A stretch of 64,000 nucleotides of DNA. It comes from Bedellia somnulentella. Lineage: Eukaryota > Arthropoda > Insecta > Lepidoptera > Bedelliidae. The translations under genes were made by a program, and so were the position numbers. Below the pieces are notes generated by a model. That model was not told where the DNA came from and searched no databases. It worked only from the letters and a program-made list of their open reading frames with translations. Location: positions 2,356,001 through 2,420,000 of the forward strand of contig OY755184.1 in NCBI GenBank assembly GCA_963576735.1, written 5' to 3'. Below are positions 1-10,912 of this stretch, one piece after another (within the stretch, counting starts at the first letter, position 1; each line of letters starts with the position of its first letter).

Positions 1-177
1 CTATCGCCATCTGGTTAAAATACATTTTCTATACGCCATTTGTCACGATGTTTGCACTTGCCGTTCCTAACCTTAGAAGTTTGAATGAACAGACTCAAGA
101 GTTTCGACTCGGGACTCGGGACTTCCACTCATGTAAGGTTGCGCTGCTTCGCACTTATTTTCACGAGGTAAAGCAAC

Positions 178-238
178 CGTTAAAGCTCAGTGGGTACGAC
201 ACCGCTGAGCTTGCAGATGATGAGGGTTCAAATGGTCA
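178..238 (+). repeat. SINE-B head remnant
   Basis: AGCTCAGTGGGTACGACACC (A box) and AGGGTTCAAATGGTC (B box) match the SINE-B head. The tail of the same copy may be 428-442. Confidence 0.5.
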
Positions 239-427
239 GCCCTACATCCCCCTTCCGGCCTGATAATGTATCTTTAGCAACCGCGATTGTGTCGCAAATT
301 GCAATATTGTCGCTGTCAAAAGTGTCAAATCGCATACAAATTTATGACATTGACAGCGACAATCGTGGAACTTGCGACACAATCGACAGTCGCAAAAGAT
401 ACGTAATCAGGGGGCAGGATATAGGGC
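239..427. mobile_element. Imperfect palindromic MITE inside a SINE-B remnant
   Basis: The left arm (GCCCTACATC to GTCAAAAGTGTC, 239-325) and right arm (346-427) are reverse complements with indels around a 20-bp loop. SINE-B head sequence precedes it and SINE-B tail (CGTAAACGTTTGAGT) follows, so it appears to have landed in an old SINE-B. Confidence 0.5.
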
Positions 428-582
428 GTAAACGTTTGAGTTGATTAACTAAGGATACGGAGACTTGTTTAATATATTATGATTAGTACTTCTAGCCACC
501 TCTTGGGTATAAGCCCTTTACGAGCCACAACACTACGCAATAAATAAAAGTGATGTTATATGATTTTAAAGAAAGATTTAGA

Positions 583-844
583 TGCTGTATAGTTTCGGCT
601 TAGAATAACACTACCCCATTTCTTCCGGTGGGTGTACGTAAGAGGCGACCAACGGTATTGGGGCTTATAAGGGATTTTTGGGCGATGCGGTTGGAGACCC
701 ATCACCAACATCCTTTATTTTACCTTAATAATTATCTTTTCCCCACTTAACTTTTCAAAAGTGGCTTAGGAATTTCTAATTCCTTAGCTCTGGCTACCCC
801 TTATAGGGATTTATAGCCGTGAGTATATGAATGTATGTATGTAT
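583..844 (+). mobile_element. SINE-A, alpha
   Basis: Head TTCGGCTTAGAATAACACTA, centre TTGGGCGATGCGGTTGGAGA, tail GCTCTGGCTACCCC and TATG repeats. Confidence 0.85.
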
Positions 845-856
845 TTATGAAAGATT

Positions 857-928
857 TGAGCTGTCTAACGGCTAGTGCGTTTGGCTTATGACCTGACTTT
901 CTCAGGTTCGATTCCCAGGGGCTAGTCC
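857..928 (+). repeat. tRNA-like SINE head fragment (not family B)
   Basis: B box GGTTCGATTCCC at 905-916 and an A-box-like TAACGGCTAGTGCG at 866-879, at tRNA-like spacing. The acceptor halves do not pair well. Lies between two SINE-A copies. Confidence 0.4.
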
Positions 929-949
929 CAGTTTGAGACCAACGTTGTG

Positions 950-1175
950 ACATACATACATACATATACTCACACCATAAATCCCAAAAAGGGGTAGCCA
1001 GAGTTTCAGAGCTAGAAACTATTGAGCGGCATTTGAAAGTTGATAGGCAACAAGATGGTAGCAATAAAGTATCGTTGGTGATGTAGCTCCATCCGCAACG
1101 CCCAAAAACCACTTAATAAGGCCCCACACCCTTAGTCGCCTCTTACAACACCCGTGGGTAAAAAGGTGTAGTGAC
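950..1175 (-). mobile_element. SINE-A, beta
   Basis: Reads TACATACATATACTCACACC to AGGTGTAGTGACATT; beta marks are GTATCGTTGGTGATG and GACACCCGTGG-like spacing. Confidence 0.8.
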
Positions 1176-1479
1176 ATTAATGTAGTGAATTTGGCTTAAT
1201 CTCTCTATTCTTTTCCGTTTAAATTAGCCTTTTAGTAGGGAACTAAATGGGCTTTATTGATGGATACTATTACTGTCGTTTTAATATTAATGATGTAGAG
1301 TTATTTTCCTTTAGGTCAGGTTTTAAGAAGTTTCTTAATACTGAACAGTAATTAACCTTTGAGCAGCAAGACCTCAAAAATTTTGTTGCTCAGAAAACCA
1401 CATGACCTTCGGCAAGAACGATAAGTGCGTACTTAGTAAATTCTCATATATAGAACTTGGTCTTACATAGGAATATACA

Positions 1480-1686
1480 TACATAAAATACATATACTCA
1501 CGGCCATAAAACCTAAAAAGGGGTAGCCTGAGCTACAGAGCTAGGAACTCCTCAGCAAAAATTGAAAGTTGATAGGGGACAAGATGGTAGAAATAAAGTA
1601 TCGTTGGTGATGGATCTCTAACCGCATCGCCCAAAAAACACTTAAAAGCGTAAGGGGTAGTTATATTCTGGCACTACACTGCTACA
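1480..1686 (-). mobile_element. SINE-A, beta, 5' part damaged
   Basis: The GGCCATAAAACC tail region is intact. About 30 bp of the head region is missing near 1650. Confidence 0.75.
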
Positions 1687-1967
1687 CAGGAATATTTTAT
1701 ACTTACCTAACTCGTATCGACAAAATTCTTAAAAGGCAGATGCAACAAAAATAAGTTGAAAATGGCACCTCTACATACACTTATAGAAATACTATATGCG
1801 ACCTAAAAGTACTTTAGTTGCCAAAAACCGGCTAACACGCACACAGGTGTAAAAGTTACTCAAATGCTGCGCGAGAGTCACTCACACACACTGCTATAAG
1901 ACAATTTACTTGACTGCTATACTATTGCTCACACGCTGATATGATGTGCAAATGACTTACGTAACTC

Positions 1968-2160
1968 AAACTCAAATTTTCACGCCGTATATCTCCGAAG
2001 GGGCTGTTAGAGGTTCTAATAGTTCTGAACATCAAGTGACATCGTCACCTGGTTTTCAGAGTACCTGGGTGCTTGGATAGTGTATTCATGTGATAGGGGG
2101 CAGGCCTATAACTGTTTTGTTACCTATCATGTTTTCCCTCACCGTTAAAAACCATAAAAA
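1968..2160 (-). mobile_element. SINE-B, head missing
   Basis: Tail CACGCCGTATATCTCCGAAG through GTGACATCGTCACCTGG to TTTTCCCTCACCGTTAA. Diverged. Confidence 0.65.
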
Positions 2161-2301
2161 CTTACCCAAAAAATATATTCTATATATATAAAATATATTC
2201 TATAAAAATATTCTATGTTTAATATCTTGTTACTTTTATGTTTGGTTTTCCAAGCTTCGTAATAACTTTTTATCCTAAACGGTCTTAGGCTTTACTAGCT
2301 T

Positions 2302-2462
2302 TAATATAATGCCACCCCATTTCTACCAGTGGGTGAGATTATGAGGCCCATCACCAACAACCAAATTTTTAAATTTTCCCCTTAATTTTAAGATTAAGCA
2401 ATTTCTCATTCCAAAGCTCTGGCTACCCTATTCAGGGATTTACAGCAGTGAGTATATGTATT
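2302..2462 (+). mobile_element. SINE-A, internally deleted
   Basis: The head passes directly from GTGGGTGAGATTATGAG to CCCATCACCAACAACC. The gamma-type ATTCCAAAGC word precedes CTCTGGCTACCC. Confidence 0.65.
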
Positions 2463-2540
2463 TAATATGGCATATAACCAATAACTTTGGGCATTTCTCA
2501 ATTATTTTATTGCTATTACTATCCTGGGATTCACAATTGC

Positions 2541-2859
2541 CATGAAGTGCTGGCTTAGAATGTCGCTACCCCTTTCTAACCACGGGTGTTGTAAGAGGGA
2601 CTTAGGGTATTGGAGCTTTTTATTGGATTTTTGGGCGATGCGGTTGGAGACCCATTACCAAAACCCTTTATTTTTTGGCATTGTAACAGAGCCGAATCAA
2701 AATTTTTGTAAAAAGGTAATGTTTGTTATAATGCTGTTTGTGTACGTATTAATTAAATAAATAAATAAATAAAATTGGCTGAGGAATTTATAATTCCTTA
2801 GCTCTGGCTACCCCTTCTAGGGAAAGATAGCCGTGAGTATGTATATGTATGTATGTATG
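2541..2859 (+). mobile_element. SINE-A, beta head with alpha tail and internal insert
   Basis: The head GTGCTGGCTTAGAATGTCGC is beta. The 3' hairpin AGGAATTTATAATTCCTTAG is alpha. About 95 bp of unrelated AT-rich DNA (2686-2778) sits between. Confidence 0.7.
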
Positions 2860-3207
2860 ATTCACAATCTTAGTTCTAAAGAGTTTCACATTAATTTAGT
2901 GCAGTGGCTTAAATGTGCAAGTGTGGGTCCACATTTTTGGGTGTTAGCAAACACAAGCAAAGGTTGAATGCATTTATTTGTATGTTCGAAGTACAGTTGC
3001 ATGTGTGTGTGTGTTTGAAGGCAATCATTATTTGTAAGTACTAGGGGATAGAAAGAGTGTATAGGTTTTTTCGGAGAGTACATTGCAGAAGTGGTTTGGG
3101 CGGTTCGTTGCATGAACATTTTCGTTTTCGTATATTTAATGATACACTTTTGTAGTGCGCTCGTTTGAATTGTGTTTCATAAGTTTAATACCTTGCATTC
3201 TTATTTG

Positions 3208-3445
3208 ATAGCTCAGTAGGTAGAACACTGCTTATCGTGCAGACGATGAGCGTTCAAATCCTGGGTCAGGCCTACACCAATTTGTCTTTCTAAAGACATA
3301 TATATGTGTCATAAATTTTTTGAGTTACGTTGTCCAAACAAAACGTGGGTACTCTAAACACCACGTGACAATGTCACGTGATGTTCAGGAGTATTAGTAC
3401 CAATGCCAATCCTTTCGGGAATACAGCGCGAACGTTTGAGTTTTT
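3208..3445 (+). mobile_element. SINE-B with internal deletion
   Basis: tRNA-like head GATAGCTCAGTAGGTAGAAC with B box GTTCAAATCC, then a jump from TCATAAATTTT to the CGTGGGTACTCT part and the GCGCGAACGTTTGAG tail. Confidence 0.75.
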
Positions 3446-3735
3446 ACTTACTCTATATTGACAAGAGTTTATGGTATACATGTGAATATTAGCAAGCCAA
3501 AAGAATACCAATTTTTTTTCATTACAATGGTTACAAACATTGGTGATGTTTTTTTAATTACTAAAAAAAGCGAGTATTTAGATTGTTAATTGATAAAATA
3601 TATTGTGAGTGTTTGAGTCTTAATTGTGGCTTTGATAAGTTTCATCTGAATAAACACCCGTCGAAGCAAAGGGCTGGAATGTGTACCTTAACCAAATGAA
3701 TCACAGATTTTTTAATAAAAAAAGTAATAATATTA

Positions 3736-3890
3736 ACGGCTAAGAATAACACTTTCCCATTTCTACACCCGAGTTTCGTGGGAGGCGCTAAGGGTTTTGA
3801 CGCTCTTTATGTGACTTTTGCTCGATGTGGGTGGATTATATATCATACACAAATATCCTGTATATTTCATAATCTTTTCCCCACTCATGT
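3736..3890 (+). mobile_element. SINE-A 5' fragment, diverged
   Basis: ACGGCTAAGAATAACACTTT and GGGAGGCGCTAAGGG, fading by 3890. Confidence 0.5.
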
Positions 3891-4759
3891 TTAACTTTTC
3901 AAGATTTTTATAGTAATTGCAATGACTAGCTTGTTCTAACGCGGAGCGTGTTAATTTATAAAATTGTTCCCATTTTTTATACCAAAAGGAATGTGCTTCC
4001 AAAAGCAATCTATCGATTAAACTTAGAGTTTCAAAGCAAACGTGGTTTAATTGCCTGAATAAAACGTGCTTACGCCCGGCGCACCTCATTGTTATTCCCG
4101 TGTGGAACTGCCGCAATTAGTTATATAGGCGTAATTCTCTCTGACGTTTTATTTTACAGTTTCGTTTCTAATTCGTTTGATTTCTCGTAGGACTTTGTAC
4201 TGTTCTAAATTTTTATCACATAATTAGGAATATTTAATTATGAGTTCTCAGAGAGAGATAGTAAAATATACGCTTTTATCTTAAATGTATATGGATGTAT
4301 ACAACGCACAATGCCATACAATGCACAAACCATAACTACATTGGTTATAATCGTTATAATTTTTGACTCTCTCGTTCTCGTAATCTATGGCTTGACTATG
4401 AATATATGTGTACGGTATAATCTAACTATATTATATCGTAATGTACCTAAATTTCAACACAGTCGGTAGCTTAGTTCTTCTATTGTCCGTATGTGCTACA
4501 ATTTTCATATGCCATTTTTCCAATATCATAATATAATTTGGAAAGTGAATACTGTCTCAAATAACTTAAAACCCTCATTAACTTAATATCAGCTAGTTTC
4601 ACAAAAATCCAACCATGGGAAATAGCTTAAGAAATTATTACAATCAACTTAGCTTGTGATCGAATCGCATCCCCCTAATACCGAATGGCCTTTGCACCCT
4701 TAACTATTTTACTTTTGCGGTAACCATAAAGATCTTGTTATATTTTGGAAATCTTATTT
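3891..4759. other. No recognised feature
   Basis: AT-rich sequence. The 117-residue minus-strand frame ending at 3763 has no domain and starts in degraded SINE-A. A short TATG-like run lies near 4285. Confidence 0.5.
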
Positions 4760-4991
4760 AACATACTCACGGCTATAAAACCTAAAAAGGAAACCTGAGC
4801 TACAGAGCTAGGAACTCCTCAGCCAAATTTGAAATTGATAGGGGAGATGATGGTAGAAAAAAGTAACGTTGGTGATGGGTCTCTAACTGCATCAACCAAA
4901 AACCATTTCAAAAAAACCTCATTCTCTTAGTCGCCTCTTACGACACCCGTTGGTGGAAAGGGGTAGTGACATTCTAAGCCGGCACTACACG
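4760..4991 (-). mobile_element. SINE-A, beta
   Basis: ATACTCACGGCTATAAAACC to TAAGCCGGCACTACACGG; a short deletion removes the CCCC of the tail hairpin. Confidence 0.8.
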
Positions 4992-5040
4992 GTAATCTTA
5001 TTTAAAATGAACTGAATTTCCAAAGCAGTTCACTTTTTTA

Positions 5041-5280
5041 AATACATACATATATGCATACCATATACTCACGGCTATAAATCCCAAAAAGGGGTAGCCA
5101 GAGCTAAGGAATTAGAAATTCCCCAGCCACTTTTGGAAAGTTGAGTGGGGAAAAGATGGTGAAATAAAGGTTGTGGCATCGCCCAAAAACCCCTTAAAAG
5201 CCCCAATACCGTTAGTCGCCTCTTAAGTACACCCACCGGAAGAAATGGGGTAGTGCTATTCTAAACCGACACTACACAGC
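5041..5280 (-). mobile_element. SINE-A, alpha
   Basis: Tail with CATA repeats, GGCTATAAATCCC; head CTAAACCGACACTACACAGC. The CAACAACC section is deleted. Confidence 0.8.
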
Positions 5281-6880
5281 ACACATTTTTTAAATACTAG
5301 TACATCATCCACACAAAAATATCCTAAGGCCACCTAACCGCAAAGAAATTGCAAATATCAGTCAAAGTTGTACCCCCCCCGCGCATAGGTCAAGTGCATT
5401 GTTCCGTCTCACTCGCACTCATTGTAACAAGCTTGCAAGCATCGAAATATGGTTTCTCTAAGGAGCGATTGATGCAGTTTTACTTTGCAATCGGCTATAC
5501 TTCAATTCTACTCAAATTTTGAAGAAGAATAGTAGTTAATCAAAAAAACCTACTATCGGCATGTATGCAGATAGTCGGAACTACTTAGTCATTTTGGAAA
5601 ATTAATGATAACTTAAATGAAATATGTCAGTACAAGCTCAGTTACAAATAAAAATTTTTTTTTTTTACATATGTGAATTTTTAGAGATTTATAGGAAATG
5701 TGGTAGGAGACCTATCACCATCATGCTTTATTTTCCAGTAGTCTTCTCACTAAATATCCAAAATTTAAAATGGATAAATGAAATTTGTTGGCATGAATGC
5801 TTCGCGATGCTAAATCGGAGCGAAGTGGCGAGTGATTGTCGAGCACTCCCATAGACTTACATGGGATTTTTTTAGGGTGATCATTCCTCAATAGTAACAT
5901 CTATCTGAATTTTCTCTTCGTCAAAACTTGGACCGAATTTGGTCGTGATAGGAGTGACGGTTTAGGAGAAGTTATGTGATAAAAATGGGGCAGTGGAGTT
6001 TCGCACCAATTATATAATAGCACAGATAATATTATACTACAATACTAGATAATAGCTTAACATTTCTGCAAGTTGCAGTTCTGCATAAAGCACAGATATG
6101 TAACTTCCTCGCTCAGGTTTCACTACATTCATATGTTCTTACTGAGCAGAATTGCAGTGCATATCGTATTTTAGACTTGACTCACTAAATCCGCGAAGGA
6201 ATGTTGCAACTTTTATGTTTTCGTCGACGTAATTTCGACAAACGTGTTTCTTCCATGTTTTATTTTAATTTAACACTCACGGACGTATTTCGTAAGAAGT
6301 AAACTTACAATGAGTTTATTTTTAAATGAGTTAACGTAAATGTAAATGTTCGTGCTGTATGGTTTCGAATCAAACTAGCACTTCTTAATTCCGCTTTCTT
6401 AGGTGATCTATGGAACTTAATGACTGAGTGATCAGGGGCTTAATGAATGAGAAAAATTATTAGTTTCAAATATCTTAAACTAGCTGATCCGAAAGACATT
6501 TTACTGTCAAATTTGCTTATGACAAAATTTTTGGCGTTTTTTCCGGTACTCTTACTTCAATGAGTCGTGAATATTTTATTGGTCAAAGTTTTTCCGGGAT
6601 GAATAAATTTTTTTATGCCATAATTTGGGTCATTATCTTGCATTCTACCAAATTTCATTCATATACATTATGTACTTGAGGAGCCTTTTAGCCTCAAACG
6701 CACATTTCCAAACATCTAAACTTTCACATTTATGATATTAATAGGATTTCATGGGCTAGTAACATCGTTTGCGAAGTATAGCACGTAAGCAGCCACTGTA
6801 GAAAGGGGGATTGATATCATGTTAAACTGGCTTAGGCTAAACCTAAACCTTAAATAAAAAGTAGGTTTCCTAAATTTTTA
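5281..6880. other. No recognised gene
   Basis: AT-rich, non-coding by eye. 5800-5990 (GCTTCGCGATGC, GGTCGTGATAGGAGTGACGG) looks like a dispersed repeat related in style to 12800-13000 and 54440-54620, where conditions such as TTTATGTCAATTTTGATAAA also appear. Confidence 0.4.
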
Positions 6881-7092
6881 GCTGTGTAGTGTGTAACTTC
6901 GATTAGCACTACACCATTTCTTCTCGTAGGTATTCTTAAGAGACAGCTGAGGATATTTGGGTTTTATTAAGAGATTTTTGGGCATTGTGGTTGGAGACGT
7001 CACCACAAAACTTCTTTTTTTACAATCTTTTCCCCACTCAATTTCCAAAAGTTGCTGAAAATTTCTTATTCCTAAGCTCTGGCTACCCATTT
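6881..7092 (+). mobile_element. SINE-A, diverged, tail truncated
   Basis: CTGTGTAGTGTGTAACTTCG to CTCTGGCTACCC with no TATG tail. Confidence 0.7.
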
Positions 7093-7224
7093 TATATACC
7101 CTCTGTTGTATGTTTTCTAAATATTCGGAATTGAAATGATATATGATGAACAGAATAATATTGACTTGGGTTATTGAAATGTTATATTTACTAACAATAG
7201 TTTTAACAACTTTTCAAATGTTAT

Positions 7225-7520
7225 TATTGTGAAAGATGATATTGTAAAAAAGATAGGAAAAAGGAATGTTGAGATGGTTTGGGCACATAGAGAAGATAGT
7301 TAATTGTGAAATAGTAAAAGAGATTTATTAAGCTAATGTAGGAGTGTGTTAAAGAAGGCAGGCGTCCGAAGTATGAACAATAAAAGAGCATGTATGAAAA
7401 GATTGATGTATGTGAACGAAGCTAGAGAGGTTTACCAGGATCGTACAAAGTGGCGATCAATAGTCTCTGCCTACCCCTAACTAATGGGAAATAATAGCGT
7501 GAGTAAATGTATGTATTTGA
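7225..7520 (+). mobile_element. RTE LINE 3' fragment
   Basis: It matches the C-terminal part of the RTE copy at 57250-57600, including the coding sequence for EMLRWFGHI-like residues. There is an internal deletion around 7340, and it ends at CTCTGCCTACCCC and a (TATG)n tail. Confidence 0.75.
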
Positions 7521-7599
7521 CAATACATATGTTAAATATAAGTCAAGTTGTCAATAGATTTAATTGGCACTTTAAGTGGATTTTCGAAGATAAGGATTT

Positions 7600-7857
7600 G
7601 CTGTGTAGTGTCGGCTTAGAATAGCACTACCCCATTTCTTCCGGTGGGTGTACGTAAAAGGCGACTAACGGTATTGGGGCTTTTAAGGGATTTTTGGGCG
7701 ATGCGGTTGGAGACCCATCACCAAGAACCTTTATTTCACCATCTATTCCCCACGCACCTTCCAAAAGTGGCTGAGGAATTTCTAATTCCTTAGCTCTGGC
7801 TACCCCTTTCTTGGGATTTACAGCCGTGAGTATATGTATGTATGTATGTATGTATGT
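7600..7857 (+). mobile_element. SINE-A, alpha, with clear target duplication
   Basis: Flanked by the 8-bp repeat AAGGATTT at 7592-7599 and 7858-7865, which fixes both ends: GCTGTGTAGTGTCGGC and (TATG)n. A reference copy for the family. Confidence 0.9.
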
Positions 7858-7881
7858 AAGGATTTATAAATATATTAATTT

Positions 7882-8129
7882 TGGCTGTGTAGTGTCGGCT
7901 TAGAATAGCACAACCCCATTTCTTCCGGTGGATGTACGTAAGAGGCGACTAACGGTATTGGGGGCTTTAAAGGGATTTTGGGCGATGCGGTTGGAGACCC
8001 ATCACCAAGAACCTTTATTTCACCATCTATTCCCCATGCAACTTCCAAAAGTGGCTGAGGAATTTCTAATTCCTTAGCTCTGGCTACCCTTTTCTAGGGA
8101 TTTATAGTCGTGCGTATATGTATGTATGT
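7882..8129 (+). mobile_element. SINE-A, alpha
   Basis: Almost identical to its neighbour at 7600-7857 and in the same orientation, 25 bp apart; tail GTCGTGCGTATATG. Confidence 0.88.
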
Positions 8130-8479
8130 TTTAAATCTTTTGTTTTGGCTTCTGGAAGAAAATAAATAAGCAACAAGATACTATAAACGATATAACAGTG
8201 CAATGCAATATGGTGCAACTGTGATAGCTAAGTGGGTAGAATACCGCTAATCGTGCAGACAAATCAGGGGTCCAAATCCCAAACACATCATCTTTTCAAA
8301 AGTCATATGTGTGATTAATTTATCATGGTTGTTAACGGTGAGGGAAAACATCGTGAGGCAACCACGTGGTTAAGTTGTACTTAGTCATGTGACAGTGTAT
8401 TGGTACAAAACAGCCATAAGCCTGCCCTTTATCACATGAGTACACTGTCCCATCAAAACGTGGGTACTCTGAATACCAG

Positions 8480-10052
8480 GGCCCTGTTCAATAAAACTGA
8501 CAATCCGACAAATATGTCAAAAACTGACAAATTTGTCGGATTGTCAGGCTAAGCTTGTTCAATAAAGATGACAAATATGTCCGAAATTGACAGGTAAAAT
8601 CACGACAATTTTGGCACTACCGAAATGCGTTCAATAAAACTTAGGAATTGTCACAAACCATTGTCGAGTTCGATAATTGCCCCTGACAAAATTGTCGATT
8701 TGTCACGACATATATGTCAATTCTTGACATATTTGTTTATTTTATGAAGTAGAATAAAAAATGCATGAGGGTAGAATAAGAACAAGATTATATGACCGAA
8801 TATATTTACTATCCGATTGTTCGTTCGTTATCGGTGCTAAAATGGATATGAGCAACAAACTAACCACTTTGGGACTAATATATGAAAATAAAAATATTCT
8901 GTTTGGAAAGTATTCATCTTCACTACTTTCACTACTCGACGTAAGCACCATCTCTTTGAACAAACGTTTTAAATTCCTCCAAATGAGTGTGTGACACACA
9001 GTACTTCACCTGTCGGGATTGTCCGACAATTTTACAAATATGTCGATATGTCGTGACAATTTACTGTTCAATAAAGCAGAATTGACAAGTTTTTCACGAC
9101 AAATTGTCACCTATCACCTGTCGCGCTAAAAGTTTTATTGAACAGAAAAATGTCGAATTGTCGTGACAATCCGACATATTTGTCAATTTTCCACATTGAC
9201 AAATTTGTCACCTGTAATGTTTATTGAACAGAAACTTGTCGAATTGTAGAATTGTCACACTCGACATATATGTCAAAAACTGACAAATTTGTCGGATTGT
9301 CAGGCTAAGCTTGTTCAATAAAGATGACAAATATGTCAGACACTGACAGGTAAAATCGTGACAAATTGACACTACACTAAACGCGTTCAATAAAACTTAG
9401 GAATTGTCGAAAACCATTGTCGAGTTCCATGATAATGGTCCTTGACAAATTTGTCGCATTGTCACGACATATATGTCAATTCCTGACATATTTGTTTATT
9501 TTATGAAGTGGAATAGGAAAATGTGGAAGGTAAAGAACAAATATATTTAATATCCGAATGTTTCTTTGCTATCGGTTTATTTCCTTTGTCGCAAAATAGA
9601 AATGAACAACAAACTGACCACTTTGGGCCAAATATATGAAAATTGCAATATTCATACAAAGTTTTCATTATCTCTACTTTCCCTGCTCGACATAAGCACC
9701 ATCTCTTTGAACAAACGTTTTAAATTCCTCCAAATAAGTGTGTGACACACAGTACTTCACCTGTCGGGATTGTCCGACAATTTTACAAATATGTCGATAT
9801 GTCGTGACAATTCACTGTTCAATAAAGCAGAATTGACAAGTTTTTCACGACAAATTGTCACCTATCACCTATCGCGCTAAAAGTTTTATTGAACAGAAAA
9901 ATGTCGAATTGTCGTGACAATCCGACATATTTGTCAATTTTCCACATTGACAAATTTGTCACCTGTAATGTTTATTGAACAGAAACTTGTCGAATTGTAG
10001 AATTGTCACACTTGACATATATGTCGGATTGTCAGTTTTATTGAACAGGGCC
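8480..10052. mobile_element. Harbinger-like DNA transposon derivative, non-autonomous, tandemly duplicated
   Basis: Perfect terminal inverted repeats begin GGCCCTGTTCAATAAAACTG, and CAG is duplicated at 8477-8479 and 10053-10055; joining the flanks restores an intact SINE-B. Inside, a 756-bp unit occurs twice, 8515-9270 and 9271-10026. Short palindromic words (TTCAATAAA, TGACAAATTTGTC, CGACATATATGTC) recur on both strands. No transposase frame exists. The 3-bp duplication and GG-start ends fit Harbinger-type elements; the superfamily is inferred. Confidence 0.75.
8515..10026. repeat. Two tandem 756-bp units inside the Harbinger-like element
   Basis: Copy 1 (8515-9270) and copy 2 (9271-10026) align along their whole length. 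The mid-part, including AGCACCATCTCTTTGAACAA, is nearly identical in both; differences concentrate around 8760-8930 and 9520-9680. Confidence 0.8.
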
Positions 10053-10419
10053 CAGGTGACAATGTCACGTGATGAAGAAGTATCATTACCTCTGCCAACC
10101 CCTCTGGGGATATACGGCGTGAACGTTTGAATTTGATACTATACATAATTCTCATACTCGCAGACATAAATCAAATTGTTCGAGAAGGCTGTATAATCGA
10201 ATTGTTCAAATCTGTTCGAATAGTTCAATTAGTTATCCTTTGCAGGTAACGGGCAATAAATCGACCTTTGAAAGTTCACCAATAGTTTTGGCAATCCAAT
10301 CTACTTAATGCAAATTAGACCGCAAAAGACGCGTTTAGTTAACAGAATTGTACACTGACAATTATACCTAGATTTATTCATCTCGCTCAAACTCAAACAT
10401 TCACATAATTTAAATCTTT

Positions 10420-10622
10420 TTGTTCATGAAAACCTCATGTGGGGATTATTACTAATATATAAAGAATAAATAAAGGAAAGAAAAATTTCGACACAGGCGG
10501 GATTCGAACCCACGACCTCGGGTATACGCCCCCGTCGCTCTTGCCAATTGAACTACCGTGTCAATGGCTGCCAGCGCGAAATTCTTCTATCCTTTATTTC
10601 GCGTTTTTACACGTTTTAGTAG
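10420..10622 (-). repeat. Repeat C copy, divergent
   Basis: Minus-strand tRNA-like part 10494-10563 (GACACGG ... CTGTGTC, B box GGTTCGAATCCC), the same upstream flank (AAACACTACTAAAACGTGT), and downstream AATCCCCACATGAGGTTTTC. Confidence 0.65.
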
Positions 10623-10654
10623 TGTTTGCGTTTCCTACCTCCGAATTTTTTACT

Positions 10655-10912
10655 AATTCAAACATTCACGCCGTATACCTCCACAACATCACGTGATTTA
10701 CCGGTTTTGCTGGGACAGTGTACTCACGTTATAGATGGCAGGCCTACCGCCGTTTTGTACAAAAACTCTGTCAGATTACTAAGTAAAACTCAACCATGTA
10801 GGTTTGTTCACGATTTTTACCTCACACTAACCAGACATGTATCTTTAGAATATAGATATGAGCCATCATCTTCTGCACGATAGGCGATGTTCTACCCACA
10901 AAGCTCTCACGA
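10655..10912 (-). mobile_element. SINE-B, diverged
   Basis: ATTCACGCCGTATACCTCCA to TCTGCACGATAGGCGATG, TTCTACCCACAAAGCTCTCA. The centre is shortened. Confidence 0.65.

Larger units (their letters stand above)
8222..10131 (+). mobile_element. SINE-B interrupted by the Harbinger-like element
   Basis: 8222-8479 carries the head (GTGATAGCTAAGTGGG, B box GTCCAAATCCC) and middle; 10053-10131 carries the tail. The two join perfectly once one CAG is removed. Confidence 0.8.

Noticed and set aside
3763..4116. 117-residue minus-strand protein
   Set aside because: Its end lies in a degraded SINE-A, it has no motif, and there are no splice or start signals worth noting.
8742..8999. 85-residue frames on both strands
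   Set aside because: They lie within the tandem unit of the non-autonomous transposon, are broken in the second unit, and show no transposase motif.
8515..10026. CRISPR-like or satellite array
   Set aside because: Short repeated words are palindromic transposon sub-ends within two long units; there is no regular spacing, and the context is eukaryotic.
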